Shown: positions 56,218 through 64,000, numbered from the stretch's first letter. The stretch: 64,000 bases of DNA from Cellulomonas taurus (GCF_012931845.1 NZ_CP051884.1:1302001-1366000); one strand, 5' to 3'. Numbers and translations: made by a program. Notes: generated by a model from the letters alone, not told the origin.

Positions 56218-57948
56218 CTAGAACGGTGGCATGCCGTCACGAGCGTCGAGTTCCGCCTGGGTCAGGGCATTCTCGCGTGTGGACGGGGCCGCAGCGGTGG
56301 ATCGACCGGCAGCGTCACTCCGGCCACCCCGGCCGGCCCCGCTGGCTCCGAGCAGCTCGCCGGCACGATCCGCTCCCGGCCGCAGGCGGTACCGATGCCC
56401 GGTCGGGGTCAGCCACTCGAACACCCCCGGCTCCGGCTGGCGCAGCACGAAGCCGGCGCCGGACTTGAGTCGGTGGTCACGGCGGCACAGCGGTCCCAGG
56501 TTGTCGGCGGAGGTGCTGCCCGGTGCGGGTGGGTCGGTGCCGGGCGGTGTCGACGCTCGGCCGTGGAACTCGATGGTGTGGTCGAGGTCGCAGCGTTCGG
56601 CGGCGACATCGCATCCGGGTCGCGCGCACCGCCGGTCGCGGGCGCGGATGTGCGCCGCGAGCGGCGCCGGTGGTCGGTAGCGGGTGCGGCCCACGTCCAG
56701 GACGGCGCCGGACGGGGGATCGGTGACCAGTCGACGCCAGGTCGCGTCCGCCGCGAATGCCAAGTCCCGGGTCTGGTCGGCGTCGATCGGACCGAAGCCG
56801 TGCAGGTCGCCCGGAGCATCGTCCTGACCGAGCAGGGTGCTGAGCGCCACGGTGACATGCACGGTCGTGGCCTCGTGCGGCCGGGTGCAGCGGTGGCGCG
56901 GGTCGGGCAGGCGGTGGTCGTCCGGCGTGGGCAGGCACTGTGGGCCGCGGTCGGGCAGGCGTCGGTCATCGTGCTCTGAGCGCGCGCCGAGCGGGCCCGT
57001 GCTGTCGACGTCGAGCGAGCGGACCCACTCCGGGGTATCGAGCACCAGGTCGCGGAGACCGTCCGCACGCAGCTGATCCAGGGTCCGCGGATCACCCGCG
57101 GATCGTGCGCGGCGGGCGGCACTGTCCATCAGTCCGTCGATCCGGGCGGCATCGTGCGCGGGCAGCACCCACCACATCGCGGCCATGCCGTCCGCGAGGC
57201 GCAGCGGGTGGGTGAGCTTGCGCTCCCGGCGGGCCGCGCGGTGGCGGTCGACGGCGTGGGCACCGTCGACCTCACTCAGCACGCGGTCGACGTCGCGCCG
57301 CAGCTGCGTGACCGTGCGTCGACCGGCATCGGGCAGCACCCGGTCCTGGACCTCCCACGCGACCTCACCATCGACGCCCCGCAAGCGGTCGACGAGGATC
57401 CGTGCCCGTCGCGCGTCGATCGACCCGGCACGCAGCGCGTCGCCGGTGGGGGCGAGGAGGCCGTCGTAGGCGATCCCCTCGGCGACCAGGCCGGCGGCGG
57501 CGCGGCGTGATGCGGCCAATCGCATCGCCAACTCGTCACCCGCGACGCAGCCGTCCTCGGGGCGGGTGCTGGGCGAGCCGGTCGGACGCATGGCCGGGCG
57601 GCGGGCGAGAGCGGCGGCGTAGGAGGTCGACTGCGCGTGGGCCCAGGCGGCCAGCCGTTCCGCGGCGGCGACCATCTCGACCAGTTCGCCGTCCGACAGG
57701 GCGCTGGGGTCGGTGAGGTCCAGCAAGGTGGTCAGCGCCGGGCCAGGGGCGACGGTGCTGAGCTGCCGGGCCCACGCGCTGAGAGCGGCGTCGTCGTCCG
57801 GCGAGCGGTCCGGATCGTCACGGAACGAGCGCGCGAACAGGAGCTGCCAGACCGCGTCGTCCGACGGGCTGCCCAGGGCCGCGAAGCCCGGTGCGCGCGT
57901 GTCGGACACCGTGGTGTCTCGGCGTCGTTCACGCAGGTCAGCTCCCAT
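56218..57948 (-). CDS. DUF222 domain HNH endonuclease-like protein, 576 aa
   Basis: The protein belongs to the large actinobacterial DUF222-HNH family (the mycobacterial 13E12 repeat proteins). DUF222 covers about residues 60-330 (LVEMVAAAERLAAWAHAQST, GAGRRTVTQL-like DAGRRTVTQLRRDVDRVLSE). The HNH part is RARDRRCARPGCDVAAERCD, LDHTIEFHGR and NLGPLCRRDHRLKS, giving His, Asn and His residues plus Cys for a zinc knuckle. These genes are multicopy in actinobacteria and their role is unknown, perhaps selfish or DNA repair-related. Confidence 0.92.
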   Translation of the reverse strand: MGADLRERRRDTTVSDTRAPGFAALGSPSDDAVWQLLFARSFRDDPDRSPDDDAALSAWARQLSTVAPGPALTTLLDLTDPSALSDGELVEMVAAAERLAAWAHAQSTSYAAALARRPAMRPTGSPSTRPEDGCVAGDELAMRLAASRRAAAGLVAEGIAYDGLLAPTGDALRAGSIDARRARILVDRLRGVDGEVAWEVQDRVLPDAGRRTVTQLRRDVDRVLSEVDGAHAVDRHRAARRERKLTHPLRLADGMAAMWWVLPAHDAARIDGLMDSAARRARSAGDPRTLDQLRADGLRDLVLDTPEWVRSLDVDSTGPLGARSEHDDRRLPDRGPQCLPTPDDHRLPDPRHRCTRPHEATTVHVTVALSTLLGQDDAPGDLHGFGPIDADQTRDLAFAADATWRRLVTDPPSGAVLDVGRTRYRPPAPLAAHIRARDRRCARPGCDVAAERCDLDHTIEFHGRASTPPGTDPPAPGSTSADNLGPLCRRDHRLKSGAGFVLRQPEPGVFEWLTPTGHRYRLRPGADRAGELLGASGAGRGGRSDAAGRSTAAAPSTRENALTQAELDARDGMPPF

Positions 57949-58013
57949 GAAACGACCCTAGACCCGACCACTGACACGGCCCGGACCATGTCGGGCACAG
58001 CGGGCGGTCCCGC

Positions 58014-59558
58014 TCATTCGACAGCCGTCGCACGCGCGGCGTCGACCGACTCGATCTCGACAGTCGCCCGCCCGCTCTCGGCTCGCCCTCCCGCGACGAT
58101 CGCACCCGCCCGCGGACGTTCCGGCCGGTCCGCCCCGGGCGCCGCCGGAGGGGTGTCGACGCGCACGGCCGTTCCGGCTCGCCCCGCGCCGCGACCGACC
58201 CGCCCGGCGTCGCTCACCTGGCCGGTGCGACCGTCCGCGCCGACCCGCCCGGCGTCGCTCACCTGGCCGGTGCGACCGTCCGCGCCGACCCGCCCGGCGT
58301 CGCTCACCTGGCCTGCCCGACCGTCCGCACCGGCCCGCCCGGCGTCACTCGCCTGACCGGCCCGACCGTCCGCACCGGCCCGCGTTTCGCTCGCCCCGAC
58401 CCGTGCCCGCGCAGCCTCGACCCGCCGCGCCAGCGTCCCCACCCGTGCGCCCAGCGGCCACCCCGCGACGATCGCCCGGGGCAGCAGCCCACCGGTCGCC
58501 ACCACCAGGTCGACCTGCGGCCGTCGATCCGGGAACAGTCGCGCCCCGACCGTGTACCGCTCGTCGAACCCGGGGTCGAACAGCGGTGCGTCCGTCGCGG
58601 TGAACACGTGGGTCAGCGCCGCGAGGCGACCGAGCACCCCCGGGCTGAACCGGTGGAACCGCTCGGCGTAGGCGTCCAGGAACCCGAAGTAGGAGTCACC
58701 CGAGCGCAGCAGGTAACCGATCCACAGCGTGTGCTCACCGGCCCGCAGCCGCAGTCCGACCAGATCCCCGTCGGCCCGGAAGGCGGCGACCACCTCCCGG
58801 AACCAGCGCTCCCGGCGCGGGTGGAGGTGCAGGGCCGCACCACCGTCGGCCGCCTGGCCCTTCCATCCGGCCTGCTGGAGCGCCACGAATTCGTCGTCGA
58901 GCGCGGGGTCGTCGCTCAGCAGGTCGACCACCGGCGCGGCGCCGACCTCCCGGACCAGGCCGCGCAGTCGTCGCCGGACGTTCTTCGCGTCGTCCGGCAC
59001 CAGGTGACCGAGCAGCAGCGGGAGCGGTCCTGGTTCGACGGCGGGGGAGCGGCTGAGCACGGTGTGGCGCAGGGCGATGGGTGCCTGGGCGCGACGTCGC
59101 TCGACCGTGCCGAACCGCGCCCCGGCGCACACCGCTGCCACGGCATCGGCCACCGGTCCGTCCTCCGGCAGGTGTTGGAGTTGGATCAGGCCCGGCAGCC
59201 CGCCGGAGCGCAGACCGGTGAGCAGAGCGCGCAGGGCGGCGGCGGGGCGGTCCCGGTCGAGCAGGGGGTGGTGTCGGTCGGCGTGGCTGGTCATGAAGTC
59301 GCCGCCGGTGGTGGTGGTGCGCCCGGGCAGGCGGTGGGGCATCGACTTGGTGGTGACGGCGAGGACGCCCTGCCACTCGGTGCCCTGGTCGGCGACGACC
59401 AGGCGCAGGTCCCGGGATTCGGGGAAGCCGGAGCGGACGGTGTGCAGGAAGCGCGGGTCCAGGAAGGCGTTCGGGCTGACCGCGCGGGCAGCGAGTCGCT
59501 GCCAGGCAGCCAGATCGTCTGCGGTCAGGTCGGCGAGGTCGATCACCCGTGTCCGCAC
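58014..59558 (-). CDS. GNAT-like (BioF2/CelD-type) acetyltransferase with 15-residue tandem repeats, 514 aa
   Basis: The core resembles proteins of the GNAT superfamily called BioF2-like or CelD-like: LAARAVSPNAFLDPRFLHTV, then FVALQQAGWKGQAADGGAAL and LVGLRLRAGEHTLWIGYLLR, with GFLDAYAERFHRFSPGVLG. Such proteins acylate cell-surface glycans in other bacteria. The C-terminal region (about 395-455) holds four 15-residue repeats of the type GADGRTGQVSDAGRV encoded by a 45-bp minisatellite; the last 60 residues are low-complexity. The repeat region is probably disordered. Confidence 0.8.
   Translation of the reverse strand: MRTRVIDLADLTADDLAAWQRLAARAVSPNAFLDPRFLHTVRSGFPESRDLRLVVADQGTEWQGVLAVTTKSMPHRLPGRTTTTGGDFMTSHADRHHPLLDRDRPAAALRALLTGLRSGGLPGLIQLQHLPEDGPVADAVAAVCAGARFGTVERRRAQAPIALRHTVLSRSPAVEPGPLPLLLGHLVPDDAKNVRRRLRGLVREVGAAPVVDLLSDDPALDDEFVALQQAGWKGQAADGGAALHLHPRRERWFREVVAAFRADGDLVGLRLRAGEHTLWIGYLLRSGDSYFGFLDAYAERFHRFSPGVLGRLAALTHVFTATDAPLFDPGFDERYTVGARLFPDRRPQVDLVVATGGLLPRAIVAGWPLGARVGTLARRVEAARARVGASETRAGADGRAGQASDAGRAGADGRAGQVSDAGRVGADGRTGQVSDAGRVGADGRTGQVSDAGRVGRGAGRAGTAVRVDTPPAAPGADRPERPRAGAIVAGGRAESGRATVEIESVDAARATAVE
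58196..58375. repeat. 45-bp coding minisatellite, four copies
   Basis: Units at 58,196-58,240, 58,241-58,285, 58,286-58,330 and 58,331-58,375 are in register with codons, adding 15 residues each to the GNAT-like protein. The first two are nearly identical and the fourth is most diverged. A partial fifth unit follows. Confidence 0.9.
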
Positions 59559-59849
59559 TGCTGCCCCCGATGGTCGCGTCGCCCGCCCGGTGCAGGCGAA
59601 TGAAAACTAGGGGCGACGGGGGTGGTTCCGGGAGAGCAAACGGGTGACGATATCGGGTGAAATCGGACATCGGCCCATATGGCCCATCTCGCCAAACGGA
59701 CAGGGCGGCCTGCGTGCGGCGCCGAGAATGAACCTCTGACCTGCACGTTCATCAGGACTGGAGGTGCGATCGTGCGTCGTGTCGCTAGCTCTGTCCATCA
59801 TGCGGACAGCTGTCTCATGCGCATCGAACCGGTTGCTACCGTCCCCGTC
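59559..59849. promoter_or_regulatory. Intergenic region upstream of the metNIQ leader
   Basis: This 291-bp stretch has no gene I can support. It is AT-richer than the surroundings, with ATATCGGGTGAAATCGGACATCG near 59,649-59,671 giving three ATCGG words. It should carry the promoter of the leftward acetyltransferase and upstream elements of the leader. No established riboswitch pattern was recognised. Confidence 0.35.
59834..59849 (+). promoter_or_regulatory. Extended -10 promoter placing a leaderless start at the cysteine-rich peptide
   Basis: TGCTACCGT (59,834-59,842) fits an extended -10 box (TGN plus TACCGT). The predicted transcription start, seven to eight bases downstream, falls at the A of the ATG at 59,850, so the peptide is probably translated from a leaderless transcript. 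No -35 box is evident. Confidence 0.5.
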
Positions 59850-59930
59850 ATGAGCAGCCGCCGCAGCACCGAGCGTGGCTGCTGCATGCCCGCGGACGTC
59901 GCAGTCCGCGGCTGCTGTTGTCGGTTCTGA
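59850..59930 (+). CDS. Cysteine-rich leader peptide (26 aa) of the metNIQ operon, putative attenuator
   Basis: The peptide MSSRRSTERGCCM continues to ...VRGCCCRF and stops at 59,930. It has Cys-Cys and Cys-Cys-Cys runs near the end, encoded TGC TGC and TGC TGT TGT. No ribosome binding site is seen, consistent with leaderless translation. An 8-bp perfect stem (CCGCGGAC, 59,890-59,897, with GTCCGCGG, 59,904-59,911) is inside the frame directly before the triple Cys. Polycysteine leader ORFs are known in mycobacteria to sense cysteine and attenuate downstream genes. Here it would let sulfur amino-acid status set metNIQ expression. Confidence 0.62.
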   Translation: MSSRRSTERGCCMPADVAVRGCCCRF

Positions 59931-59953
59931 CCCGACCCCGGCCCACGGCCCCC

Positions 59954-59968
59954 GGCACCGCAGGTGCC
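59954..59968 (+). terminator. Small stem-loop between leader peptide and metN, candidate attenuator part
   Basis: GGCACC and GGTGCC pair perfectly around a GCA loop 24 bases after the leader stop. It lacks a T-run, so it could be a pause or an antiterminator component, or a Rho-dependent site. It lies 85 bp before the metN ATG. Confidence 0.4.
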
Positions 59969-60053
59969 TCCCGAGCTGCTTCGGACGTTCGCTCTCCGGT
60001 GACCCGCTCGGCGTCCGGCGAGACCCGCCCCCTCCCTGCCTGAAGGGCAACCC

Positions 60054-61046
60054 ATGTCAGCTCCGCGCATCCAGATCTCCGGTCTGCGCAAGGTGTACGG
60101 CTCCGGCGATCGCGCCGTCGTCGCCCTGGACGGTGTCGACCTCGCGGTGGCTCCGGGCGAGATCCACGGGGTGGTCGGTCGGTCGGGCGCGGGCAAGTCG
60201 ACCCTGATCCGCTGCCTCACCCTGCTGGAGCGACCGACCGAGGGCAGCGTGGTCGTCGACGGTGTGGATCTGTCCACCCTGTCCGAGCAGAAGCTGCGCA
60301 CCGCGCGCCGGGCGATCGGTCTGGTGTTCCAGCACGTCAACCTGCTCGACTCGCGGACCATCGCGGCGAATGTCGCCTACCCGCTGGAGATCGCCGGGGT
60401 GGGCCGCGCCGAGCGTCGACGGCGGGCGCTGCAGCTGCTGGAGCTGGTCGGACTCGGTGACCGTGCCGACGCCTACCCGGCGCAACTGTCCGGCGGGCAG
60501 CGTCAGCGGGTCGGGATCGCCCGGGCGTTGGCCGCCGAACCGGCCGTGCTGCTCTGCGACGAGCCGACCTCCGCGCTGGACGGCGAGACCACCCGGCAGA
60601 TCCTGGCGCTGGTCCGGGAGCTGCGGGACCGACTGGGCATCTCGGTCATCGTCATCACGCACGAGATGGCCGTGGTCCGGCAGGTCTGCGACACCGTGAC
60701 CCTGCTGGAGGGCGGACGGGTGGCGCAGCACGGGGCGGTGCGCGACGTAGTCGCCGATCACGGCAGCCGGCTGGCGCGGGAGCTGATCCCAGTGCCCGAG
60801 CTGCCGGTCGGCGCCGAGCGTTCACTGCTGGAGGTGAGCTTCGACGACGGCCACACCGCGGTGCGGGACGTGCTCGCCGTGGTCGCCGGCCTCGGCGCGG
60901 GGGTGCAGGTCGCCGCCGGCGCGATCGAACAGGTGGCAGGACGCAGCGTCGGCCGTCTGCAGCTCGACGTCCCCGCCGCCGACCGTGACCAGGTGCTGAC
61001 CGCCCTGCACGCCGCGGGCCTGACCACGACGGAGGCGACCCGATGA
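60054..61046 (+). CDS. metN: Methionine ABC transporter ATP-binding protein, 330 aa
   Basis: MetN hydrolyses ATP to import methionine. It has Walker A GVVGRSGAGKSTLIRCLTLL, the signature LSGGQRQRVGIARALA and Walker B AVLLCDEPTSALDG, with LVFQHVNLLDSRTIAANVAY typical of MetN. The C-terminal 90 residues (about 245-330) form the NIL/ACT-like domain that binds methionine and inhibits transport when the cytoplasmic level is high. It starts the operon metN-metI-metQ and overlaps metI by four bases. Confidence 0.96.
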   Translation: MSAPRIQISGLRKVYGSGDRAVVALDGVDLAVAPGEIHGVVGRSGAGKSTLIRCLTLLERPTEGSVVVDGVDLSTLSEQKLRTARRAIGLVFQHVNLLDSRTIAANVAYPLEIAGVGRAERRRRALQLLELVGLGDRADAYPAQLSGGQRQRVGIARALAAEPAVLLCDEPTSALDGETTRQILALVRELRDRLGISVIVITHEMAVVRQVCDTVTLLEGGRVAQHGAVRDVVADHGSRLARELIPVPELPVGAERSLLEVSFDDGHTAVRDVLAVVAGLGAGVQVAAGAIEQVAGRSVGRLQLDVPAADRDQVLTALHAAGLTTTEATR

Positions 61047-61720
61047 GCTGGTGGCAGGACCTGATCGACAACCCGGTGATCCAGCAGAAGCTGCCCGAGG
61101 CCACCCTGGAGACGCTGTACATGGTCGGGCTGTCCGGGATCCTGACCGGCCTGTTCGGGGTGCCGCTCGGTCTGCTGCTGCACGCCAGCTCGTCCGGCGG
61201 CCTGACCCCGAACCGCCCGGTGAACGCCGTGGTCGGGTTCGTCGCGAACATCATCCGGTCGATGCCGTTCCTGATCCTGATGATCGCCCTGATCCCGCTC
61301 ACCCGGCTGATCGTCGGCACCACCTTGCAGTGGCAGGCGGCCGTGGTGCCGCTGACCATCGGTGCCGTCCCGTTCTACGCCCGCCTGGTGGAGACCGCCG
61401 TCCGGGACGTCAATCCCGGCAAGGTCGAGGCCGCCCGCGTCATGGGCGCCACCCGGGTCAACATCGTGTGGCACGTGCTGCTCCGGGAGGCGCTGCCCGC
61501 CCTGGTGTCCAGCTACACCGTCACGCTCATCGCCCTGCTCGGCTACTCGGCCATGGCAGGCGTGATCGGCGCGGGTGGCCTCGGCGCCCTCGCCATCTCC
61601 TACGGCTACCAGCGGTTCGACAACGGCGTGATGTTCGCCTGCGTCGTGGTGCTGGTCGTCATCGTCGTGGTCGTCCAGGCCATCGGCGATCACCTGGCCC
61701 GGCGGCTCGACCACCGCTGA
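61043..61720 (+). CDS. metI: Methionine ABC transporter permease, 225 aa
   Basis: The protein has five or more transmembrane helices and the conserved MetI segments: ATLETLYMVGLSGILTGLFG, VGFVANIIRSMPFLILMIAL, and the EAA loop region EAARVMGATRVNIVWHVLLR that binds the ATPase. It ends with GAGGLGALAISYGYQRF. Length is typical. The ATG overlaps the metN stop by four bases. Confidence 0.96.
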   Translation: MSWWQDLIDNPVIQQKLPEATLETLYMVGLSGILTGLFGVPLGLLLHASSSGGLTPNRPVNAVVGFVANIIRSMPFLILMIALIPLTRLIVGTTLQWQAAVVPLTIGAVPFYARLVETAVRDVNPGKVEAARVMGATRVNIVWHVLLREALPALVSSYTVTLIALLGYSAMAGVIGAGGLGALAISYGYQRFDNGVMFACVVVLVVIVVVVQAIGDHLARRLDHR

Positions 61721-61760
61721 GCCTGTCGTCACCTATCCACCAACCGTCCGGGAGGACATG

Positions 61761-62609
61761 ATGAGGAAGACCTGGGGAGCCATCGCTCTCGCTGCCGCCA
61801 CCACGCTCGCCCTGACGGCCTGCTCCAGCGGCGACTCCGGCTCGGACGACGCGGCCACCGCCGGCACCACCGAGAACGGCGTGACCACGCTCAAGGTCGG
61901 CGCCAGCCCCACCCCGCACGCCGAGATCCTGGAGTTCGTGCAGGACAACCTGGCCGCCGACGCCGGGCTGAACCTGGACATCGTCACCTACGACGACTAC
62001 GTCCTGCCGAACACCGCGCTCTCCGAGGGTGACATCGACGCCAACTACTTCCAGCACCTGCCGTACTACACCGCGCAGGTCGAGGAGCAGGGCTACGACT
62101 TCGACCACTTCGACGGCATCCACATCGAGCCGTACGCGGTGTACTCCAACAAGTGGGACGACATCGACGCGGTGCCGGACGGCGCGAAGTTCGGCATCAC
62201 CAACGACCCGGGCAACCAGGCGCGTGCCCTCGACCTGCTGGCCGAGAACGACCTGATCACCCTGGCCGACACCGGCGACGCCGACCCGACCCTCCTGGAC
62301 ATCGAGGACAACCCGAAGAACTTCGAGTTCATCGAGACCGCCCCCGAGTCCCTGGTCCGCGCCCTGGACGACGTCGACCTGGCGATCATCAACGGCAACT
62401 ACGCCCTCGAGGCCGGTCTGAACCCGGTCGAGGACTCGCTGCTGATCGAGTCCGGCGAGGACAACCCCTACGCCAACTTCCTGGCCGTCCGCGCGGAGGA
62501 CAAGGACAACGCGTCGCTGGTGAAGCTGGACGAGCTGCTGCACTCTGATGAGGTCAAGGGCTTCATCGAGGAGCGGTGGCCGGACGGCGAGGTGCTGCCG
62601 GCGTTCTGA
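61761..62609 (+). CDS. metQ: Methionine-binding lipoprotein, 282 aa
   Basis: The N-terminus has a lipoprotein signal (MRKTWGAIALAAATTLALTA followed by the lipobox Cys of LTAC). The mature domain matches MetQ/NlpA: TLKVGASPTPHAEILEFVQD, ANYFQHLPYYTAQ, FGITNDPGNQARALDLLAEN and NPYANFLAVRAEDK. It delivers L- or D-methionine to MetI. Of two adjacent ATGs the second (61,761) has the better spacing from GGAGG. A strong terminator follows. Confidence 0.96.
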   Translation: MRKTWGAIALAAATTLALTACSSGDSGSDDAATAGTTENGVTTLKVGASPTPHAEILEFVQDNLAADAGLNLDIVTYDDYVLPNTALSEGDIDANYFQHLPYYTAQVEEQGYDFDHFDGIHIEPYAVYSNKWDDIDAVPDGAKFGITNDPGNQARALDLLAENDLITLADTGDADPTLLDIEDNPKNFEFIETAPESLVRALDDVDLAIINGNYALEAGLNPVEDSLLIESGEDNPYANFLAVRAEDKDNASLVKLDELLHSDEVKGFIEERWPDGEVLPAF

Positions 62610-62619
62610 TCGGCGGATC

Positions 62620-62650
62620 GACGCCCCGGGTGCAGGTCGCCCGGGGCGTC
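62620..62650 (+). terminator. Perfect 11-bp stem-loop terminator after metQ
   Basis: GACGCCCCGGG and CCCGGGGCGTC pair perfectly around a nine-base loop, 11 bp after the metQ stop. No long T-run follows, but the stem is strong. It ends the metNIQ transcript. Confidence 0.82.
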
Positions 62651-62693
62651 GTCGTGTCTGGACCCGGACGCCCCCGAAGTGCGACCGTGACCC

Positions 62694-63542
62694 GTGCGGA
62701 TCACCAAGGTGTTCAACAACAACGCCGTCCTCGGCCTCGATCCGGTCGGCGGGGAGCGGGTGCTGCTCGGCACCGGCATCGGCTTCGGCGTGCGCCCGGG
62801 CGACCCGGTGGACGCGTCGCTGATCGGCAAGACCTTCGTGCCCACCCACGGCACACCACCCGAACGCCTGGTCCGACTCCTCGCCGACATCCCCGCGGAC
62901 GACCTCGACCTGGCTGCCGAGGTGCTGGAGGACGTGCAGGACGTCCTCGGCCCGGACGCCGCGGAGCACGTCCTGCTGCCGCTTGCCGACCACCTCAGCT
63001 TCGTCCTGCGCCGCACCCGGGACGGCGCCCCGGCCATCGAGTACCCCCTGCAGTGGGAGGTCCCCACTCTGTACCCGGCGGAAGCGGCGCTGGCCCGACG
63101 CGCGCTGCGGGTGGTCGAGCGGGTCCGGGGCGTGCGGCTGCCGGACGCCGAGGCGGTGCCGGTCGCGCTGCACTTCGTGAACGCCCAGCTCGGCACCGCC
63201 GACATGTCGCAGACCGTGCAGCTCACCCGGGTGCTCACCGAAGTGCTCCAGCTGATCGCCGACGACCTCGGGGTACGGATCGACCCGGACGCGACCGTCA
63301 CCGCGCGGTTCATCACGCACCTGCGCTACCTGGTGGTCGACCTGCGGGCGGAGCGCGCGCCGCGCTCGGCACCGGACGACCAGATGGCCGCCGCACTGCG
63401 GGACGCCCGGCCCCGGGAGTGGGGGACAGCCGAGCGGGTGGCGGCATTGGTCGGCGAGCGGTTCGGGCGGACGGTGGATCCGACGGAGGTGCCGCTGCTG
63501 GCGCTGCACGTGGATCGGTTGCGCTCAGAGGGTGATCGCTGA
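62694..63542 (+). CDS. BglG/SacY-type transcriptional antiterminator (CAT-PRD-PRD), 282 aa
   Basis: The first 55 residues form the RNA-binding CAT domain (MRITKVFNNNAVLGLDPVGG, GIGFGVRPGDPV). Two PRD domains follow, each with histidines that would be phosphorylated by PTS proteins (FVLRRTRDGAPAIEYPLQWE, VALHFVNAQLG; then RFITHLRYLVVDLRAER, VPLLALHVDRLR). Such proteins bind RAT hairpins and allow transcription of sugar PTS genes. No PTS gene is within the visible window; the downstream gene is a nuclease. Start is a GTG. Confidence 0.9.
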   Translation: MRITKVFNNNAVLGLDPVGGERVLLGTGIGFGVRPGDPVDASLIGKTFVPTHGTPPERLVRLLADIPADDLDLAAEVLEDVQDVLGPDAAEHVLLPLADHLSFVLRRTRDGAPAIEYPLQWEVPTLYPAEAALARRALRVVERVRGVRLPDAEAVPVALHFVNAQLGTADMSQTVQLTRVLTEVLQLIADDLGVRIDPDATVTARFITHLRYLVVDLRAERAPRSAPDDQMAAALRDARPREWGTAERVAALVGERFGRTVDPTEVPLLALHVDRLRSEGDR

Positions 63543-63606
63543 CGATTCCTGCCCGCGGGTCGGGCCATGCTCCCTAGGGTCGACCCACTGATGGAGGGGG
63601 AATCGC

Positions 63607-64000
63607 GTGACCTATGCGCCGGGTGTCGTGTCTGACCTGTTGGACGCCGTGATCCGCAGTGCGCGGACCTTCCATCGGCTTGAGCACCTCGGTCGCCGTG
63701 GGCCGACCTCGACGTTGAAGGAGGAGACGATCACCGATCTCCTGCTCGCCGAGCTGCAAGGCCGCGAGTTCGAGGTCGTCGGCAGGTGCCCACGCTGTGG
63801 CGGGGAGTGCCCCGACTGGACCGGGTCGCCCCGGCGGCCGATGCGGGTCCGGGCTAAGGCGCTGACCAAGTATCAGGAGGGCGGGAACTCCGCGCACGGA
63901 AAGGCACCGACGGGCGCCGACTTCGTGCTGGCGATGCGTGGCACCGACGGCCGCGAAGTGCTGATGTTCGTCCAGGCCAAGCGGGCGGTGCCGGGAAAGA
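63607..64000 (+). CDS. Putative PD-(D/E)XK nuclease (DUF6615-like), partial (right edge)
   Basis: The visible 131 residues start VTYAPGVVSDLLDAVIRSAR (GTG at 63,607 after GGAGGGGG). ETITDLLLAELQGREF leads to a CxxC pair (RCPRCGGEC) and then TGADFVLAMRG and LMFVQAKRAVPG. GADF plus a strand ending in QAK matches a PD-(D/E)XK site with Gln in place of Glu. The protein continues beyond the window. Similar short-start nucleases are associated with defence regions, so a defence function is plausible but unproven. Confidence 0.66.
   Translation, partial: MTYAPGVVSDLLDAVIRSARTFHRLEHLGRRGPTSTLKEETITDLLLAELQGREFEVVGRCPRCGGECPDWTGSPRRPMRVRAKALTKYQEGGNSAHGKAPTGADFVLAMRGTDGREVLMFVQAKRAVPGK

Noticed and set aside
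59559-60053. SAM riboswitch upstream of metN
   Set aside because: I could not find the SAM-I or SAM-IV core helices; the peptide-based attenuator explains the visible features better.
1-64000. CRISPR arrays, rRNA genes and insertion sequences
   Set aside because: No regularly spaced direct repeats with unique spacers, no rRNA-like sequence and no transposase frames were seen. The repeat arrays found are contiguous tandem repeats.

Overview
The window is high-GC DNA (GTG and TTG starts, long shadow frames, WhiB proteins, glnA2-glnE pair, polyphosphate glucokinase) and comes from an actinobacterium. Gene content and order look like Micrococcales, perhaps Cellulomonadaceae; that placement is inference.

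Positions 1-20,780 are the early and lysogeny end of an integrated temperate phage or related element whose remainder lies left of the window. A tightly packed leftward operon, mostly with ATGA/GTGA overlaps, carries a DnaB-type helicase (cut by the window edge), small unknowns, a RusA-like resolvase, SSB, a helicase-loader-like protein, a replication initiator-like protein, a ParB-like protein, two WhiB-like proteins, an HNH protein, RecT/Bet, a YqaJ-type exonuclease, an SMC-like ATPase, an excisionase-like HTH and an antirepressor. A divergent promoter/operator region (15,923-16,150) separates it from a rightward arm with a XRE repressor, an ImmA/IrrE-type protease, three cargo genes and a tyrosine integrase. 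A separate rightward cargo block (7,581-9,733) inside the leftward operon holds an SRA-HNH modified-DNA endonuclease and two membrane-anchored unknowns. No phage structural genes and no certain att site are visible.

Positions 20,900-41,600 are chromosomal. They hold partner-switching signalling genes (HATPase, GAF-PP2C, STAS), an S41 peptidase, a GGDEF-EAL protein, CsbD, PpgK, methionine aminopeptidase, a VanY-like peptidase, PanB, NadE, GlnA2, GlnE and an AI-2E family permease. Short tandem duplications straddle two stop codons, and repeat arrays fill the glnA-glnE gap.

Positions 41,160-55,054 form a type VII secretion (ESX-like) island organised around one divergent promoter region. Leftward genes encode two WXG100-type proteins, a DUF6177-like protein, a DUF6507-like protein and an 816-residue effector whose C-terminus looks like an Ntox15 (Tde1-type) DNase. 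Rightward genes begin with a Tdi1-like immunity protein, followed by an FHA/RDD protein, a repeat-bearing membrane protein, EccD, a MinD-like protein, a three-domain EccC and a second MinD-like protein. EccB, EccE and MycP are absent, and both MinD-like proteins lack the P-loop lysine. This island is the best candidate for an under-described system.

Positions 55,069-64,000 hold a DUF2975/HTH pair behind a nested palindrome, a DUF222-HNH protein, a GNAT-like protein with a 45-bp minisatellite, metNIQ preceded by a likely cysteine-rich attenuator peptide, an orphan BglG-type antiterminator, and the start of a PD-(D/E)XK-like nuclease cut by the right edge.
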